Assembly (NCBI GenBank): GCA_021844725.1
Contig: JAKBSX010000003.1
Span: 1 to 21,428 of the forward strand
Direction of reading: 5' to 3'
DNA from: Actinomycetes bacterium
GTDB lineage: Bacteria; Actinomycetota; Acidimicrobiia; Acidimicrobiales; Acidimicrobiaceae
Length of the DNA stretch: 21,428 nucleotides
The notes below the pieces were generated by a model that worked only from the letters and a program-made list of their open reading frames with translations, was not told where the DNA came from and searched no databases. Of the stretch, positions 14,353 to 21,428 are shown one piece after another (the first letter of the stretch is position 1; every line of letters begins with the position of its first letter). A program made the position numbers and the translations under genes.

Positions 14353-14360
14353 TTCTTCTA

Positions 14361-14768
14361 CTAATCCGTTAGTTCCCATATGCTTTCGGTTGCCTTGGAA
14401 GCATATTCCTTTTCCTCATCCATTAGTTGCCACAGACAGGGGGGCGAATGAACCTCTCCATTCTCATCCATTAGTTGCCACAGACAGGGGGGCGAATGAA
14501 CCTCTCCATTCTCATCCATTAGTTGCCACAGACAGGGGGGCGAATGAACGTTCCCATCCTCATCCATTATGTACTCGGCGGCATGCACATTCCCATCCTC
14601 GATCTCCACGATGCACCAAGGATATTTGCTTCCATCATCGAGTCGAGCATTGGCAGAGGCCACATAGTCGAATGCCTCTTGGAATGTATTGTGCCTGCTT
14701 ACTGTGGGCAGATCATCCAGGCTCCACGCCGATGAACTACTCACTCTGACTTCGTAATATGGACTCAC
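14361..14768 (-). CDS. protein with four 16-residue C-terminal repeats
   Basis: 135 residues from GTG 14768, with GGAGG 5 nt upstream. The N-terminal half (SPYYEVRVSSSSAWSLDD ... NTFQEAFDYVASANARLDD ... YPWCIVEIEDGNVHAAEYIM) looks like a small alpha/beta domain, similar to short proteins that record user-supplied or host input in mobile regions; no family is recognised. The C-terminal half is a 16-residue repeat with three near-identical copies (NGEVHSPPCLWQLMDE) and one older copy (DGNVHAAEYIMDE). It ends ATESIWELTD. The gene shares its 5' leader with the mini-LRV gene to its right. Acidic, no signal peptide. Repeat-number changes would keep the frame. Confidence 0.7.
   Translation of the reverse strand: MSPYYEVRVSSSSAWSLDDLPTVSRHNTFQEAFDYVASANARLDDGSKYPWCIVEIEDGNVHAAEYIMDEDGNVHSPPCLWQLMDENGEVHSPPCLWQLMDENGEVHSPPCLWQLMDEEKEYASKATESIWELTD
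14416..14607 (-). repeat. 48-bp tandem repeat within a gene
   Basis: Four units of 48 bp start at 14416, 14464, 14512 and 14560. The first two are identical, the third differs only at its end, and the fourth is divergent. Units are multiples of three, so copy changes keep the frame. Confidence 0.9.
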
Positions 14769-14773
14769 TATTT

Positions 14774-14877
14774 CCTCCTTTTTTCTGCGTTTCCTTATTA
14801 CAACGCATCCTCACCCAATATTACAGCAGTACACCATCTGAAATGCTCTTAAAAGCAACCGAAGAATACATTATATG
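14774..14877 (-). promoter_or_regulatory. duplicated 5' leader, copy A
   Basis: About 104 bp before the gene at 14361, roughly 90% identical to 15157-15261 in front of the mini-LRV gene. Shared parts include the GGAGG ribosome binding site and GGAAACGC; identity stops near each start codon. A promoter is expected inside, but I cannot place a convincing -35/-10 pair. Confidence 0.7.
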
Positions 14878-14934
14878 GATTTAATGTACTTTAGATATGA
14901 ATACAAAACCGCATATTAGCTCGGTGACAATCCG

Positions 14935-14982
14935 TCATCAGCTATCGCGCCTCAACTCCCCGCCCTAACGGGCGGGGAGTTG
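14935..14982 (-). mobile_element. solo IscB-type right end, minus strand
   Basis: A perfect 13-bp stem (14953-14965 with 14970-14982, TAAC loop on plus) contains CCCCGCCCTAACGGGCGGGG, 18 of 20 identical to the iscB hairpin. It is followed on the minus strand by GAGGCGCGATAGCTGATGA (14953-14935), 17 of 19 identical to the motif at 1359-1377. No nuclease gene is attached. It begins 4 nt after the stop of the mini-LRV gene. Confidence 0.75.
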
Positions 14983-14986
14983 ACTG

Positions 14987-15151
14987 CTAGTGAGTCGCCA
15001 ACTTTGCAAGATCATCGGGCGGGGTATTCGGGTTCTCGGCAACTGCCCTGCGTACATCCGTATTCTGCTCACTTGCCAACCTGTCCAACACCTCAGTTGG
15101 AATATTGGGATACTCAGCCACTGCCTTACGCACATTATTTTTGTTTTCCAT
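14987..15151 (-). CDS. mini LRV protein (two units)
   Basis: A 54-residue frame: MENKNNVRKAVAEYPNIPTE, VLDRLASEQNTDVRRAVAEN, then PNTPPDDLAKLATH. AAGGAGGTAATT in front of ATG 15151 is the best ribosome binding site in the window, so it is probably translated. It has about two LRV units and no C-terminal cap; the frame ends where the solo IscB-type end begins. It is either a truncated LRV gene cut by that insertion or a stand-alone two-unit protein. The leader is shared with the gene at 14361. Confidence 0.75.
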   Translation of the reverse strand: MENKNNVRKAVAEYPNIPTEVLDRLASEQNTDVRRAVAENPNTPPDDLAKLATH

Positions 15152-15156
15152 AATTA

Positions 15157-15261
15157 CCTCCTTTTTTTCCGCGTTTCCTTATTACAACGCATCCTCATTC
15201 AATACTACAGCAGTACATCATCTGAAATGCTCTTAAAAGCAACCGAAGAATCCGTTATATG
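15157..15261 (-). promoter_or_regulatory. duplicated 5' leader, copy B
   Basis: Partner of 14774-14877, upstream of the mini-LRV gene. The blocks ATTTCAGATG and GCTTTTAAGAGC are identical in both copies. Confidence 0.7.
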
Positions 15262-15328
15262 TATTTCATACACGGACTCGGTTTGTCGATCTTGACGTAT
15301 CTGCTCTACTTAGATACGAAGACAACAC

Positions 15329-15958
15329 TCACTTGTGAAATTCAGCAATATGAGTATTGCCTGGCATATCAAGCACATGTACCTGTCCGGAATAAACGAT
15401 GTTACCTTTAGGGGTCTTATGATCATCTTTTGGCAAATACTCTGAGGCTTCCTCCGATATAACGATAAAGCCCTTATGAGGTTTCCGGCAATAGTCACAC
15501 TCACAGTCGAACAGCGTATTAAGGTCATTTTTTACCTTTGCCTCGCCATACGTGCTTATAGTGTCGCTGATCTCAAAAACCGAGATAACACCACTTCCAG
15601 ATACCACAAGATCGTGCCCATTACTGCTTGTGGTGGGATTGCACTGTATAACCGTAGTTGCGCCGTTATCCCGTGCCCATATCAAGGCATCTATGAGACG
15701 CTCGATGTTTGCCAACTGATTTATAATCTCTACAATAGACTGTGCGTCAGATCCTACTATGGCGGGCTTGTCGTCTCCGCTAATATCTACCCTATTGCGC
15801 TTGATGTCATGTCCAAAGGACGTGACATCAAGTTCTTGACTCTGTATCTGCTTACGACACCTGTCAGCAATATAATCGTGTGCTTCTTGCAAAGCAGGTA
15901 TATACTCGTCTATTTCTATTTCTGTTTCTTCGCCTAATGGCTCTACTAAGTTACTCAT
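15329..15958 (-). CDS. unknown protein, possible nuclease-like fold
   Basis: 209 residues from ATG 15958. The N-terminus is acidic (EPLGEETEIEIDEYIPALQE). The central helix NIERLIDALIWARDNGATTVIQ precedes a stretch HDLVVSGSGVISVFEISDTI (Asp, then Glu-x-Ser-Asp on neighbouring strands), then KVKNDLNTLFDCECDYCRK, KGFIVISEEASEYLP and GNIVYSGQVHVLDMPGNTHI. The strand arrangement is reminiscent of PD-(D/E)xK-type endonucleases, but the lysine is not obvious, so this is a weak guess. Cys residues CECDYC could bind a metal. No membrane segment. A -10-like TATAAT lies 6 nt from the start codon. It sits between two LRV genes on the same strand. Confidence 0.6.
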   Translation of the reverse strand: MSNLVEPLGEETEIEIDEYIPALQEAHDYIADRCRKQIQSQELDVTSFGHDIKRNRVDISGDDKPAIVGSDAQSIVEIINQLANIERLIDALIWARDNGATTVIQCNPTTSSNGHDLVVSGSGVISVFEISDTISTYGEAKVKNDLNTLFDCECDYCRKPHKGFIVISEEASEYLPKDDHKTPKGNIVYSGQVHVLDMPGNTHIAEFHK

Positions 15959-15964
15959 TTATAT

Positions 15965-15983
15965 ATTATACTACATGCATGTA
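15965..15983 (-). promoter_or_regulatory. leaderless promoter with palindromic operator
   Basis: TATAAT (15965-15970) lies 6 nt before ATG 15958, so transcription would start at about the start codon. Directly upstream is a perfect 12-bp palindrome TACATGCATGTA (15972-15983), in the place of the -10/-35 spacer, where a bound repressor would block polymerase. No strong -35 is visible. Confidence 0.5.
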
Positions 15984-16029
15984 TAAAAACCGCATATTGG
16001 CACAGCGACGATCCGGCATTTCGCTCTAT

Positions 16030-16638
16030 TCAGCACCCCGCGGCTACGGATATGCGCACGTTTACATCTTGGTCTGATGCCAGTGTGTCCAACACCTCAA
16101 GTGGTGTTGATTGATTTCTGCTCACACGTTCTCGAACAAGCCAATCACTGTCGCATCCCAATTTCGCCAATGCCTCAGCAGGAGCATTCGGATTCCCCGC
16201 CACTGCATGGCGGACGCTCCAATCCTTATCGTTCGCCAATAAAAATAACACATCTGATGATGTGTTATGATGAGATGCAACATTCTCTCGTGTTTCGACG
16301 TCGTAGCTTCTCGCCAAGCGTCGTAACGCACGTTCGGACGTATTGACATTCCACCCGACGACTCGCCTAACATGAGAGCTTCTGTCTTTTGCAAGACGAT
16401 CTAATGTTGCTGAGGATGTGGATAGGTTTTCTGCTACGTTCCATCTTATGCTGACATCGCCATCCTTGGACAGTCTGTCCAGGGTTTCTGGTGAAGCATT
16501 TCTGTTTTCCGCGACGTTGCGACGAACGTAAAAATTTTGATCCGTTGCCAATTCTGCCAGAATGTCTTTAGTAGTGGAATTGTTTCCAGCCAGCAGCAAC
16601 CTTTCCTTAATAGGAAGTTCGCCTGTTTTTGTAATCAT
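16030..16638 (-). CDS. LRV repeat protein without C-terminal cap
   Basis: 202 residues with seven LRV units. ATG 16638 is preceded by GGAGG at about 4-5 nt. The N-terminus MITKTGELPIKERLLLAGNN differs from the common family start. Units are more diverged than in the tandem cluster, with unusual residues (NVASHHNTSSDVLFLLANDK, NNSTTKDILAELATDQ). It ends ...LASDQDVNVRISVAAGC, in the middle of a unit, lacking the LSENPAVPEHI cap shared by most others, so either a different subfamily or a truncated gene. The downstream flank (AATATGCGGTTTT on minus) resembles that after the mini-LRV gene. Confidence 0.82.
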   Translation of the reverse strand: MITKTGELPIKERLLLAGNNSTTKDILAELATDQNFYVRRNVAENRNASPETLDRLSKDGDVSIRWNVAENLSTSSATLDRLAKDRSSHVRRVVGWNVNTSERALRRLARSYDVETRENVASHHNTSSDVLFLLANDKDWSVRHAVAGNPNAPAEALAKLGCDSDWLVRERVSRNQSTPLEVLDTLASDQDVNVRISVAAGC

Positions 16639-16823
16639 TTTTCCTCCAATCCGAATACTTATACCAACTGTCTATTGTTTTTATCCTGGTGGGCTCACAA
16701 AAGCCAGCGGTTGGGTTGATGATTTTCTCATGTCATTATCACATTCTCGTCATACTTAAAGCCCAGAATGCCAAACAGAAAGCAACCCAGCTACATAAAA
16801 TTATTTATATCTCTCGTCTCCGC

Positions 16824-17465
16824 TCACAAGACCAGTCCTACTCTTATGTGCTCAGGCACCGCTGGGTTCTCGGATAGAGCTTTCCTAATGCGTGAAACTT
16901 TAGAGAGGCTCAATCGTTTCACAGCTTCTGGTGGTATTTTTGGATTTCGGGCCACAGCTTCTCGCACACTCGGACTGCGGTCTCGCGATGCCCTTAGCAG
17001 TATGGTTCCTGTTGCATTAGGATTTCCTGCTACCAACCGGTGAACGTCTTGATCATCGTCATCCAACAATTTTTCCAACACCCAGGCGGGAGAGTTTTTA
17101 TTCCTCGCCACCGCCCTGTGTACGTCTATATTCTCATCCATCGCCAGCACCTCCAACGCCTCAGCGGGAGCGTTCGGATTTTTCGCTACCGCCTCGCGAA
17201 CTATCAAGTCCTCGTCCGTCGCCAGCACCGCCAGCATCTCATCCGTCGCTCTCGGATTCCACACCACCGCCTCGCGAACATACCAGTCCTTATCTGTCGC
17301 TAATCCCGCCAACACCTCAGCAGGAGTGCTGACATTTTCCGCCACTTCCCTGCGAACATCACTACTATCATCCGTCGCCAACACCGCCAGCGCCTCAACC
17401 GGAGCTTTTTCCCCTCCGGTAACAGAGGGGATCAATTGAAGCTCCGTCGCCAATTCCGTCAGCAC
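16824..17465 (-). CDS. LRV repeat protein, N-terminus disrupted
   Basis: 213 residues from GTG 17465 (frame closed by TGA upstream), eight units, with the cap class 'ASRDRSPSVREAVARNPKIPPE...LSLSKVSRIRKALSENPAVP'. The leader to the right (17521-17560) resembles that of its relatives. An ATG (minus strand, just before AGAGAAGGC) is followed by LRV codons (KNLRTRAEVLTELAT) only after a one-base frame change, and the second unit is abnormal (ELQLIPSVTGGEKAPVEAL). The gene therefore looks frameshifted at its start; translation may begin at the GTG, or the gene is becoming a pseudogene. Confidence 0.75.
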   Translation of the reverse strand: MLTELATELQLIPSVTGGEKAPVEALAVLATDDSSDVRREVAENVSTPAEVLAGLATDKDWYVREAVVWNPRATDEMLAVLATDEDLIVREAVAKNPNAPAEALEVLAMDENIDVHRAVARNKNSPAWVLEKLLDDDDQDVHRLVAGNPNATGTILLRASRDRSPSVREAVARNPKIPPEAVKRLSLSKVSRIRKALSENPAVPEHIRVGLVL

Positions 17466-17600
17466 CTCAGCCCGAGTTCTCAGGTTCTTCGCCTTCTCTC
17501 ATACTAACTATTCCGAAGTCTCCGTCCTGAAAAGCCCCAAAGGGTCGCGCGCAACGCGATGTTGCTAGACTGGAGTATCGACGGCTCATGGATTTTCCGT

Positions 17601-18584
17601 TCACAAACTCAAACCAACCCTTACATGTTCAGGCACCGCCAGATTTTCCGCCAGGGCTTGTCTAATGTGTGAGACTTGAGATGTACTCAAATGGATTGCT
17701 ACCTCTAGTGGTATTTTTGGATTTTCTGCCACCGCCTCACGAACCCACGGGCTGTGGTCTCGTGATAACTGCAACAGTATGGGTTCCGGAACATTTGTAT
17801 TCCCCGCCACCGCCTCGCGGACTTCCTTGTGCTCGTCCGTAGCCAGCACCCCCAGCACCTCAGCGGAAGAGTTAATGTTCCCCGCTACTGCCTCGCGGAC
17901 TCCCCAGTGTTCACCCATCGCCAATTCCGACAACGCCCCAGCGGGAGTGTTCGGATTTTCTGCCACCGCCCTGCGAACTCCCGGACTACGATCTCGCGAT
18001 AACCGTATCAGTATAGTTTCAGGGATATTTGTATTTTTCGCCACCGCCCGGCGAACACCAGTATTCTTATCCGCAGCCAATTTCACCAGCACCTTAACCG
18101 GAGAGTTTGGGTTCCACGCCACCGACTCGCGGACTTGCCAGTTTTTATCCGTCGCCAGCACCGCCAACACATCAGCCGGTGTGTTAGCGTTTCCCGCCAC
18201 CGCCCTGCGGACTTGTCGGTTCTCATCCGTCGCCAACATCGCCAACACCTCAGCCGGAGTCTTTTCGTTTTCCGCTACCGTCCAACGAACACTATAATCC
18301 TCATCCGTCGCCAGCACCGCCAGCGCATCAACCGGAGTTCTCGAATTCCCCGCCACCGCCCGGCGGACTTGCCAGTTCTCATCCGTCGCCAATCTATCCA
18401 ACGTCTCAGCCGGAGTATTGGGGTTCTTAGCCACCGCCAGGCGAACCCCCCAGTCCTTATCCGTCGCCAACAGTGCCAGCGCCTCACCTGGAGTATCGGG
18501 GTTCTCCGCCAACGCCTCGCGAGCATACCAATCCTTACTGTCTAGGTTGTACGGTAACTCACATCTATCGTTCATAATAAACAT
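17601..18584 (-). CDS. LRV repeat protein, twelve units
   Basis: 327 residues from ATG 18584 (MFIMNDRCELPYNLDSKDWY), placed by GGAGG 6 nt upstream; an ATG at 18626 would extend into the leader. It has twelve LRV units, each 26 residues, with two inner units of the variant form ILIRLSRDRSPGVRRAVAEN / LLQLSRDHSPWVREAVAENP. It ends with the full cap VAIHLSTSQVSHIRQALAEN and LAVPEHVRVGLSL. The gene is a tandem paralogue of that at 18661: N-caps, leaders and lengths match, and the gap is only 76 nt. Inner units differ, which is where a binding surface would be expected to vary. Confidence 0.9.
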   Translation of the reverse strand: MFIMNDRCELPYNLDSKDWYAREALAENPDTPGEALALLATDKDWGVRLAVAKNPNTPAETLDRLATDENWQVRRAVAGNSRTPVDALAVLATDEDYSVRWTVAENEKTPAEVLAMLATDENRQVRRAVAGNANTPADVLAVLATDKNWQVRESVAWNPNSPVKVLVKLAADKNTGVRRAVAKNTNIPETILIRLSRDRSPGVRRAVAENPNTPAGALSELAMGEHWGVREAVAGNINSSAEVLGVLATDEHKEVREAVAGNTNVPEPILLQLSRDHSPWVREAVAENPKIPLEVAIHLSTSQVSHIRQALAENLAVPEHVRVGLSL

Positions 18585-18660
18585 TCCGAGCCTCCACCCT
18601 GAGAAGCTCAAAAAAGTTGTGTGCAAGACACTATCTCTGATCCTAAATACCTACGACTTA

Positions 18661-19644
18661 TTACAAACTCAGTCCTACTCTTATGTGTTCAGGCACCGCT
18701 GGATTCTCGGATAGTATACGCCTTATTCGTGAAACCTTAGAGAGGCTCAAACGTTTCACTATCTCTAGTGGTATTTTTGGACTCCTTGCCACCGCTTCTC
18801 GCACCCTCGGACTACGGTCTCGCGACGCAATTAGAAGTATATTTTCCGTTGCATTTGGATTTCCTGCCACCGCCTCGCGAACTACCCTTTCCTTATCCGT
18901 CACCAATATCATCAGCACCTCAGCCGGGGTGATCATATTTTCAGCCACATTCCAACGAACATTTTTATCCCCATACTTCGCCAGTCCAGCCAGTGTCTCA
19001 GCCGAAGCATTCGGATTTCCCGCCACCGCACAACGAATACTTATATCCCCATACGTAGCCAGTCTAGCCAGCACCTCAGACGGAGTGCTCGGGTTCTCTG
19101 CCACCCCCCCACCCACGCGCCGGTCCCAATCTCCTGCCAGCCTGTCCAGCATCTCAGCGGGGGCGCTCTGGTTCTTTGCCACCCCACGGCGCACATCGCT
19201 ATTCTCATCTTCTGCCAGTCTAGCCAGCACCTCAGCGGGAGTGTTCGGATTTCCCGCCACCGCCTCGCGAACCCCCCGGTCCTCATCCGTCGCCAGTCTT
19301 TCTAACATCTCAACCGGGAAACTCGGATTTCTAACCGCAACGTGGCAAACAACGATGTCCTCATCATTCGCCAATTCCGCCAGCAACCCAGCGGGAGCAT
19401 TCGGGTTCCTTGCCACCGCCCAGCGAACACTCCAGTCCTCGTCCGTCGCCAATTTCGCCAACACTTCACCCGGAGTGTTCGGATTACCTACCACCGCCTG
19501 GCGGACTTCCCTGTTCTCATCCGTCGCCAATATTCTCAGCGCCTCGCCTGGAGTATCGGGGTTCTTCGCCAACGCCTTGCGAGCATACCAATCCTTACTG
19601 TCTAGGTTGTACGGTAACTTGCATCTATCGTTCATAATAAACAT
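18661..19644 (-). CDS. LRV repeat protein, twelve units, tandem paralogue
   Basis: 327 residues from ATG 19644 (MFIMNDRCKLPYNLDSKDWY), with GGAGG 6 nt upstream. Twelve LRV units. N-cap near-identical to that of the gene at 17601, but most inner units differ (e.g. NPSFPVEMLERLATDEDRGV, NQSAPAEMLDRLAGDWDRRV, NMITPAEVLMILVTDKERVV). The NPSFPVEM unit shares 44 exact nucleotides with the gene at 6275. One unit (VGGGVAENPSTPSEVLARLA) breaks the arginine pattern. It ends with the cap class 'IASRDRSPRVREAVARSPKI...LSLSKVSRIRRILSENPAVPEHI'. Confidence 0.9.
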   Translation of the reverse strand: MFIMNDRCKLPYNLDSKDWYARKALAKNPDTPGEALRILATDENREVRQAVVGNPNTPGEVLAKLATDEDWSVRWAVARNPNAPAGLLAELANDEDIVVCHVAVRNPSFPVEMLERLATDEDRGVREAVAGNPNTPAEVLARLAEDENSDVRRGVAKNQSAPAEMLDRLAGDWDRRVGGGVAENPSTPSEVLARLATYGDISIRCAVAGNPNASAETLAGLAKYGDKNVRWNVAENMITPAEVLMILVTDKERVVREAVAGNPNATENILLIASRDRSPRVREAVARSPKIPLEIVKRLSLSKVSRIRRILSENPAVPEHIRVGLSL

Positions 19645-19720
19645 TCCGATCCTCCATCCTGAGAAGCTCAAAAAAGCTGTGTGTAAAAAACTACCTATGG
19701 TCTGAAATGCCTACGACTTA

Positions 19721-20317
19721 TTACAAGATTAGTCCTACTCTTATGTGCTCGGGTACCGCTGGATTCTCGGATAGGGATTTCCTAATATCTGATTCTTCTG
19801 AAAAGCATAAGAGCGTTATGGCTTCTGGTGTTATCTTTGGGTTTACCGCCACCGCCCCGCGCACATTAATGTTCTCATCTCCAGCCAACCTGTCCAGTAT
19901 CTCACCTGGAGCATTTGGATTACACGCTACCGTACAACGAACGTACCAATACTCATCCATAGCCAATACCGCCAGCGCCTCAACCGGAGTTCTCGAATTC
20001 CTCGCCACCGCCTGGCGAACCCTCCAGTTCTCATCCGTCGCCAATACCGCCAGAGCCTCAACCGGAGTTCTCGAATTCCTCGCCACCGCCTGGCGAACCC
20101 TCCAGCTCTCATCCGTCGCCAATCTATCCAACGTCTCATCCGGAGTATTGGGGTTCCCCGCCACCGCCTCGCGAATTCCCCAGTCCTCATCCGTCGCCAA
20201 CACCGCCAGCGCCTCGCCTGGAGTATCGGGGTTCTTCGCCAACGCCTCGCGAGCATACCAATCCTTACTGTCCAGAGCAGTAATAGTATCCAATAACCTA
20301 CCCATATCATCATGCAT
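19721..20317 (-). CDS. short LRV repeat protein, seven units
   Basis: 198 residues from ATG 20317 (MHDDMGRLLDTITALDSKDW). Unlike its neighbours, the leader lacks GGAGG: the homologous position reads GACGGAAAAGC, so expression may be lower. Seven LRV units, including two adjacent units made of 78-nt copies differing at two positions. The end is the second cap class (NPKITPEAITLLCFSEESDI, then LSENPAVPEHIRVGLIL), as in the gene at 7182. N-cap SKDWYAREALAKNPDTPGEA is shared with the genes at 17601 and 18661. Confidence 0.87.
   Translation of the reverse strand: MHDDMGRLLDTITALDSKDWYAREALAKNPDTPGEALAVLATDEDWGIREAVAGNPNTPDETLDRLATDESWRVRQAVARNSRTPVEALAVLATDENWRVRQAVARNSRTPVEALAVLAMDEYWYVRCTVACNPNAPGEILDRLAGDENINVRGAVAVNPKITPEAITLLCFSEESDIRKSLSENPAVPEHIRVGLIL
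19962..20117 (-). repeat. 78-bp tandem duplication of one LRV unit
   Basis: Copies at 19962-20039 and 20040-20117 differ at two of 78 positions. Each encodes one unit (NSRTPVEALAVLATDENWRV...). This is a recent in-frame unit duplication. Confidence 0.92.
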
Positions 20318-20489
20318 AATTAATGTTTTGCTTTTCCGTCCTGAGATGCCCGCAAAAGTCAGATGTTGGGCTTCTGCTCATGAAGCTACCCATAGCGGCA
20401 TCTCCGAATTGTTTTGGATTACCGTCAAGATGCCTTGTTCTGTTTTAGTTGGGTAATTTGATTTGACAGAATATTCAATGTCTTCGATC

Positions 20490-21428
20490 TTATCGTTGGT
20501 ATGTTTTTGGCTTTTCAGTAGGCAGGTTTGGGTTGGATGACAGTGCGAGCCGAACTACCTTGCTTCTATCACGTGAAAGTACTGATATAATTTCGGTCGA
20601 AATATCAAACCTGGATGCGACGGTTCTTCTTATGTGATATTTCTTGTCTGAAGCCAAAATTTTGATCGCTTTCGCAGGAGAGCTTGGATTTTTGGCTACT
20701 AGCTGGCGAATGTACTCATTATCATTCGTTGCCAGCTTAGCCAACACTTCAGCCGGAGTATTCGGATTTCCCGCCACCTCACAGCGAATATCACTGTCCT
20801 TATCCTTTGCTAATTTTGCTAGTACCTTATTTTGTGTGTTGGTATTTCCCGCCACTTCCCTGCGAACGCTGCTATCCTCGTCCGTCGCCAATAACGCCAG
20901 AGTCTCAACCGAAGTTCCCGTATTACCCGCCACTACCCGGCGAACATCACCGTCCTTATTCTTTGCTAATTTTGCTAGTACCTTATTTTGTGTGACGATA
21001 TTCCCTGCCACCGCCTTGCGAACATCTACATTCCAATCCATCGCCAATTTCGCCAACATTTCACCCGGAGTACTCTGATTTTCCGCCACCGACTGGCGAA
21101 TATATCCATACTTATCCATCGCCAATTCCACTAACGTATCAGCCGGAGTATCCGGGTTCTTTGCTACCGCTTGGCGAACTAACCATTCCTCATCAACGGC
21201 CAGGGTCACCAACGCCTCAGCCGGAGTATCCGGATTCCCCGCCACTGCCCTGCGAACGCTACTATCCTCATCATTCGCCAGTTCACTTAGCACCTTAGGG
21301 GGAACACTCGGGTTTTCAGCCACTGCCCTGCGAATATACCATGCATCATCTCCCGCCAACCTATCCAACACCTCTACCGAAGTGTTTAGATTTCCCGCCA
21401 CCGCCTCGCGAATATCCTTATTCTCATC
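20490..21428 (-). CDS. LRV repeat protein, N-terminus outside window
   Basis: The frame is open to the right edge (…DENKDIREAVAGN), so the gene starts beyond the window; the first GTG at 21401 lies in a unit. At least 11 LRV units, then a C-terminus unlike the others: RFDISTEIISVLSRDRSKVV, then RLALSSNPNLPTEKPKTYQR with no GLSL ending. Two units carry NTQNKVLAKLAKDKD-type variants encoded by nearly the same 33 nt twice (20811 and 20961 regions), showing internal recombination. The 172 nt between this gene and the one at 20317 (20318-20489) holds no gene I can support. Confidence 0.88.
   Translation of the reverse strand, partial: DENKDIREAVAGNLNTSVEVLDRLAGDDAWYIRRAVAENPSVPPKVLSELANDEDSSVRRAVAGNPDTPAEALVTLAVDEEWLVRQAVAKNPDTPADTLVELAMDKYGYIRQSVAENQSTPGEMLAKLAMDWNVDVRKAVAGNIVTQNKVLAKLAKNKDGDVRRVVAGNTGTSVETLALLATDEDSSVRREVAGNTNTQNKVLAKLAKDKDSDIRCEVAGNPNTPAEVLAKLATNDNEYIRQLVAKNPSSPAKAIKILASDKKYHIRRTVASRFDISTEIISVLSRDRSKVVRLALSSNPNLPTEKPKTYQR

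Noticed and set aside
14416..14607. 48-bp repeats considered as a CRISPR array
   Set aside because: Units are directly adjacent with no spacers, and are in frame inside a gene.
15296..15318. CGTATCT...AGATACG hairpin as terminator of the 209-residue gene
   Set aside because: Seven-bp stem with a 9-nt loop and no U-tract on the minus strand.
16824..21428. Regular 78-nt repeats considered as CRISPR or satellite DNA
   Set aside because: The periodicity is explained by the 26-residue protein repeat.

Overview
The window is a mosaic accessory region of about 21.4 kb with mid-range GC. I see no rRNA, tRNA or CRISPR array. The host looks like a Gram-positive-type bacterium. Several genes have strong GGAGG ribosome binding sites, and at least one has a -10 box 6 nt from its start codon, which suggests leaderless mRNA. 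The DnaQ-like exonuclease and the membrane-anchored beta-rich protein resemble actinobacterial families. I regard Actinobacteria as plausible but unproven. The mix of IS elements, an AcrVA2-like protein, a degenerate topoisomerase and a multigene repeat family suggests a plasmid, an integrated element or a hypervariable chromosomal island.

Left part (1-6.0 kb): an IscB nuclease gene cut by the window edge runs rightwards. Its right end abuts a fragment of a leucine-rich-repeat-variant (LRV) gene. Leftward genes follow: a small coiled-coil membrane protein, a type IA topoisomerase homologue whose catalytic tyrosine motif is degenerate, a complete TnpB, and a four-helix membrane protein.

Middle part (6.2-15.3 kb): two LRV genes, an octapeptide beta-solenoid protein, and a translationally coupled pair (an Flp-pilin-like 53-residue protein and a 95-residue basic protein), all leftward. 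Rightward genes come next: an unrecognised 673-residue protein, an IscB 3' remnant, a membrane-anchored protein, an AcrVA2-like protein and a DnaQ-family exonuclease. A leftward gene with 48-bp tandem repeats and a 54-residue mini-LRV gene close the section. The mini-LRV ends at a second IscB-type terminus.

Right part (15.3-21.4 kb): one possible nuclease-like gene, then six leftward LRV genes in tandem, the last cut by the window edge. With the two LRV genes at 6.3-8.0 kb, the mini-gene and the rightward fragment at 1374, ten LRV loci are visible. Units are 26 residues (78 nt). N- and C-terminal caps are conserved, while inner units vary, duplicate in tandem and are shared nearly exactly between distant genes.

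The most notable picture is a recombining LRV gene family invaded by IscB-type elements. LRV sequence lies against an IscB-type end at two places. A hairpin (core GCCCTCACGGACG or a close variant) occurs five times, at the ends of both iscB and tnpB and as solo copies. This suggests terminal structures shared by several elements and possibly mobilised in trans.
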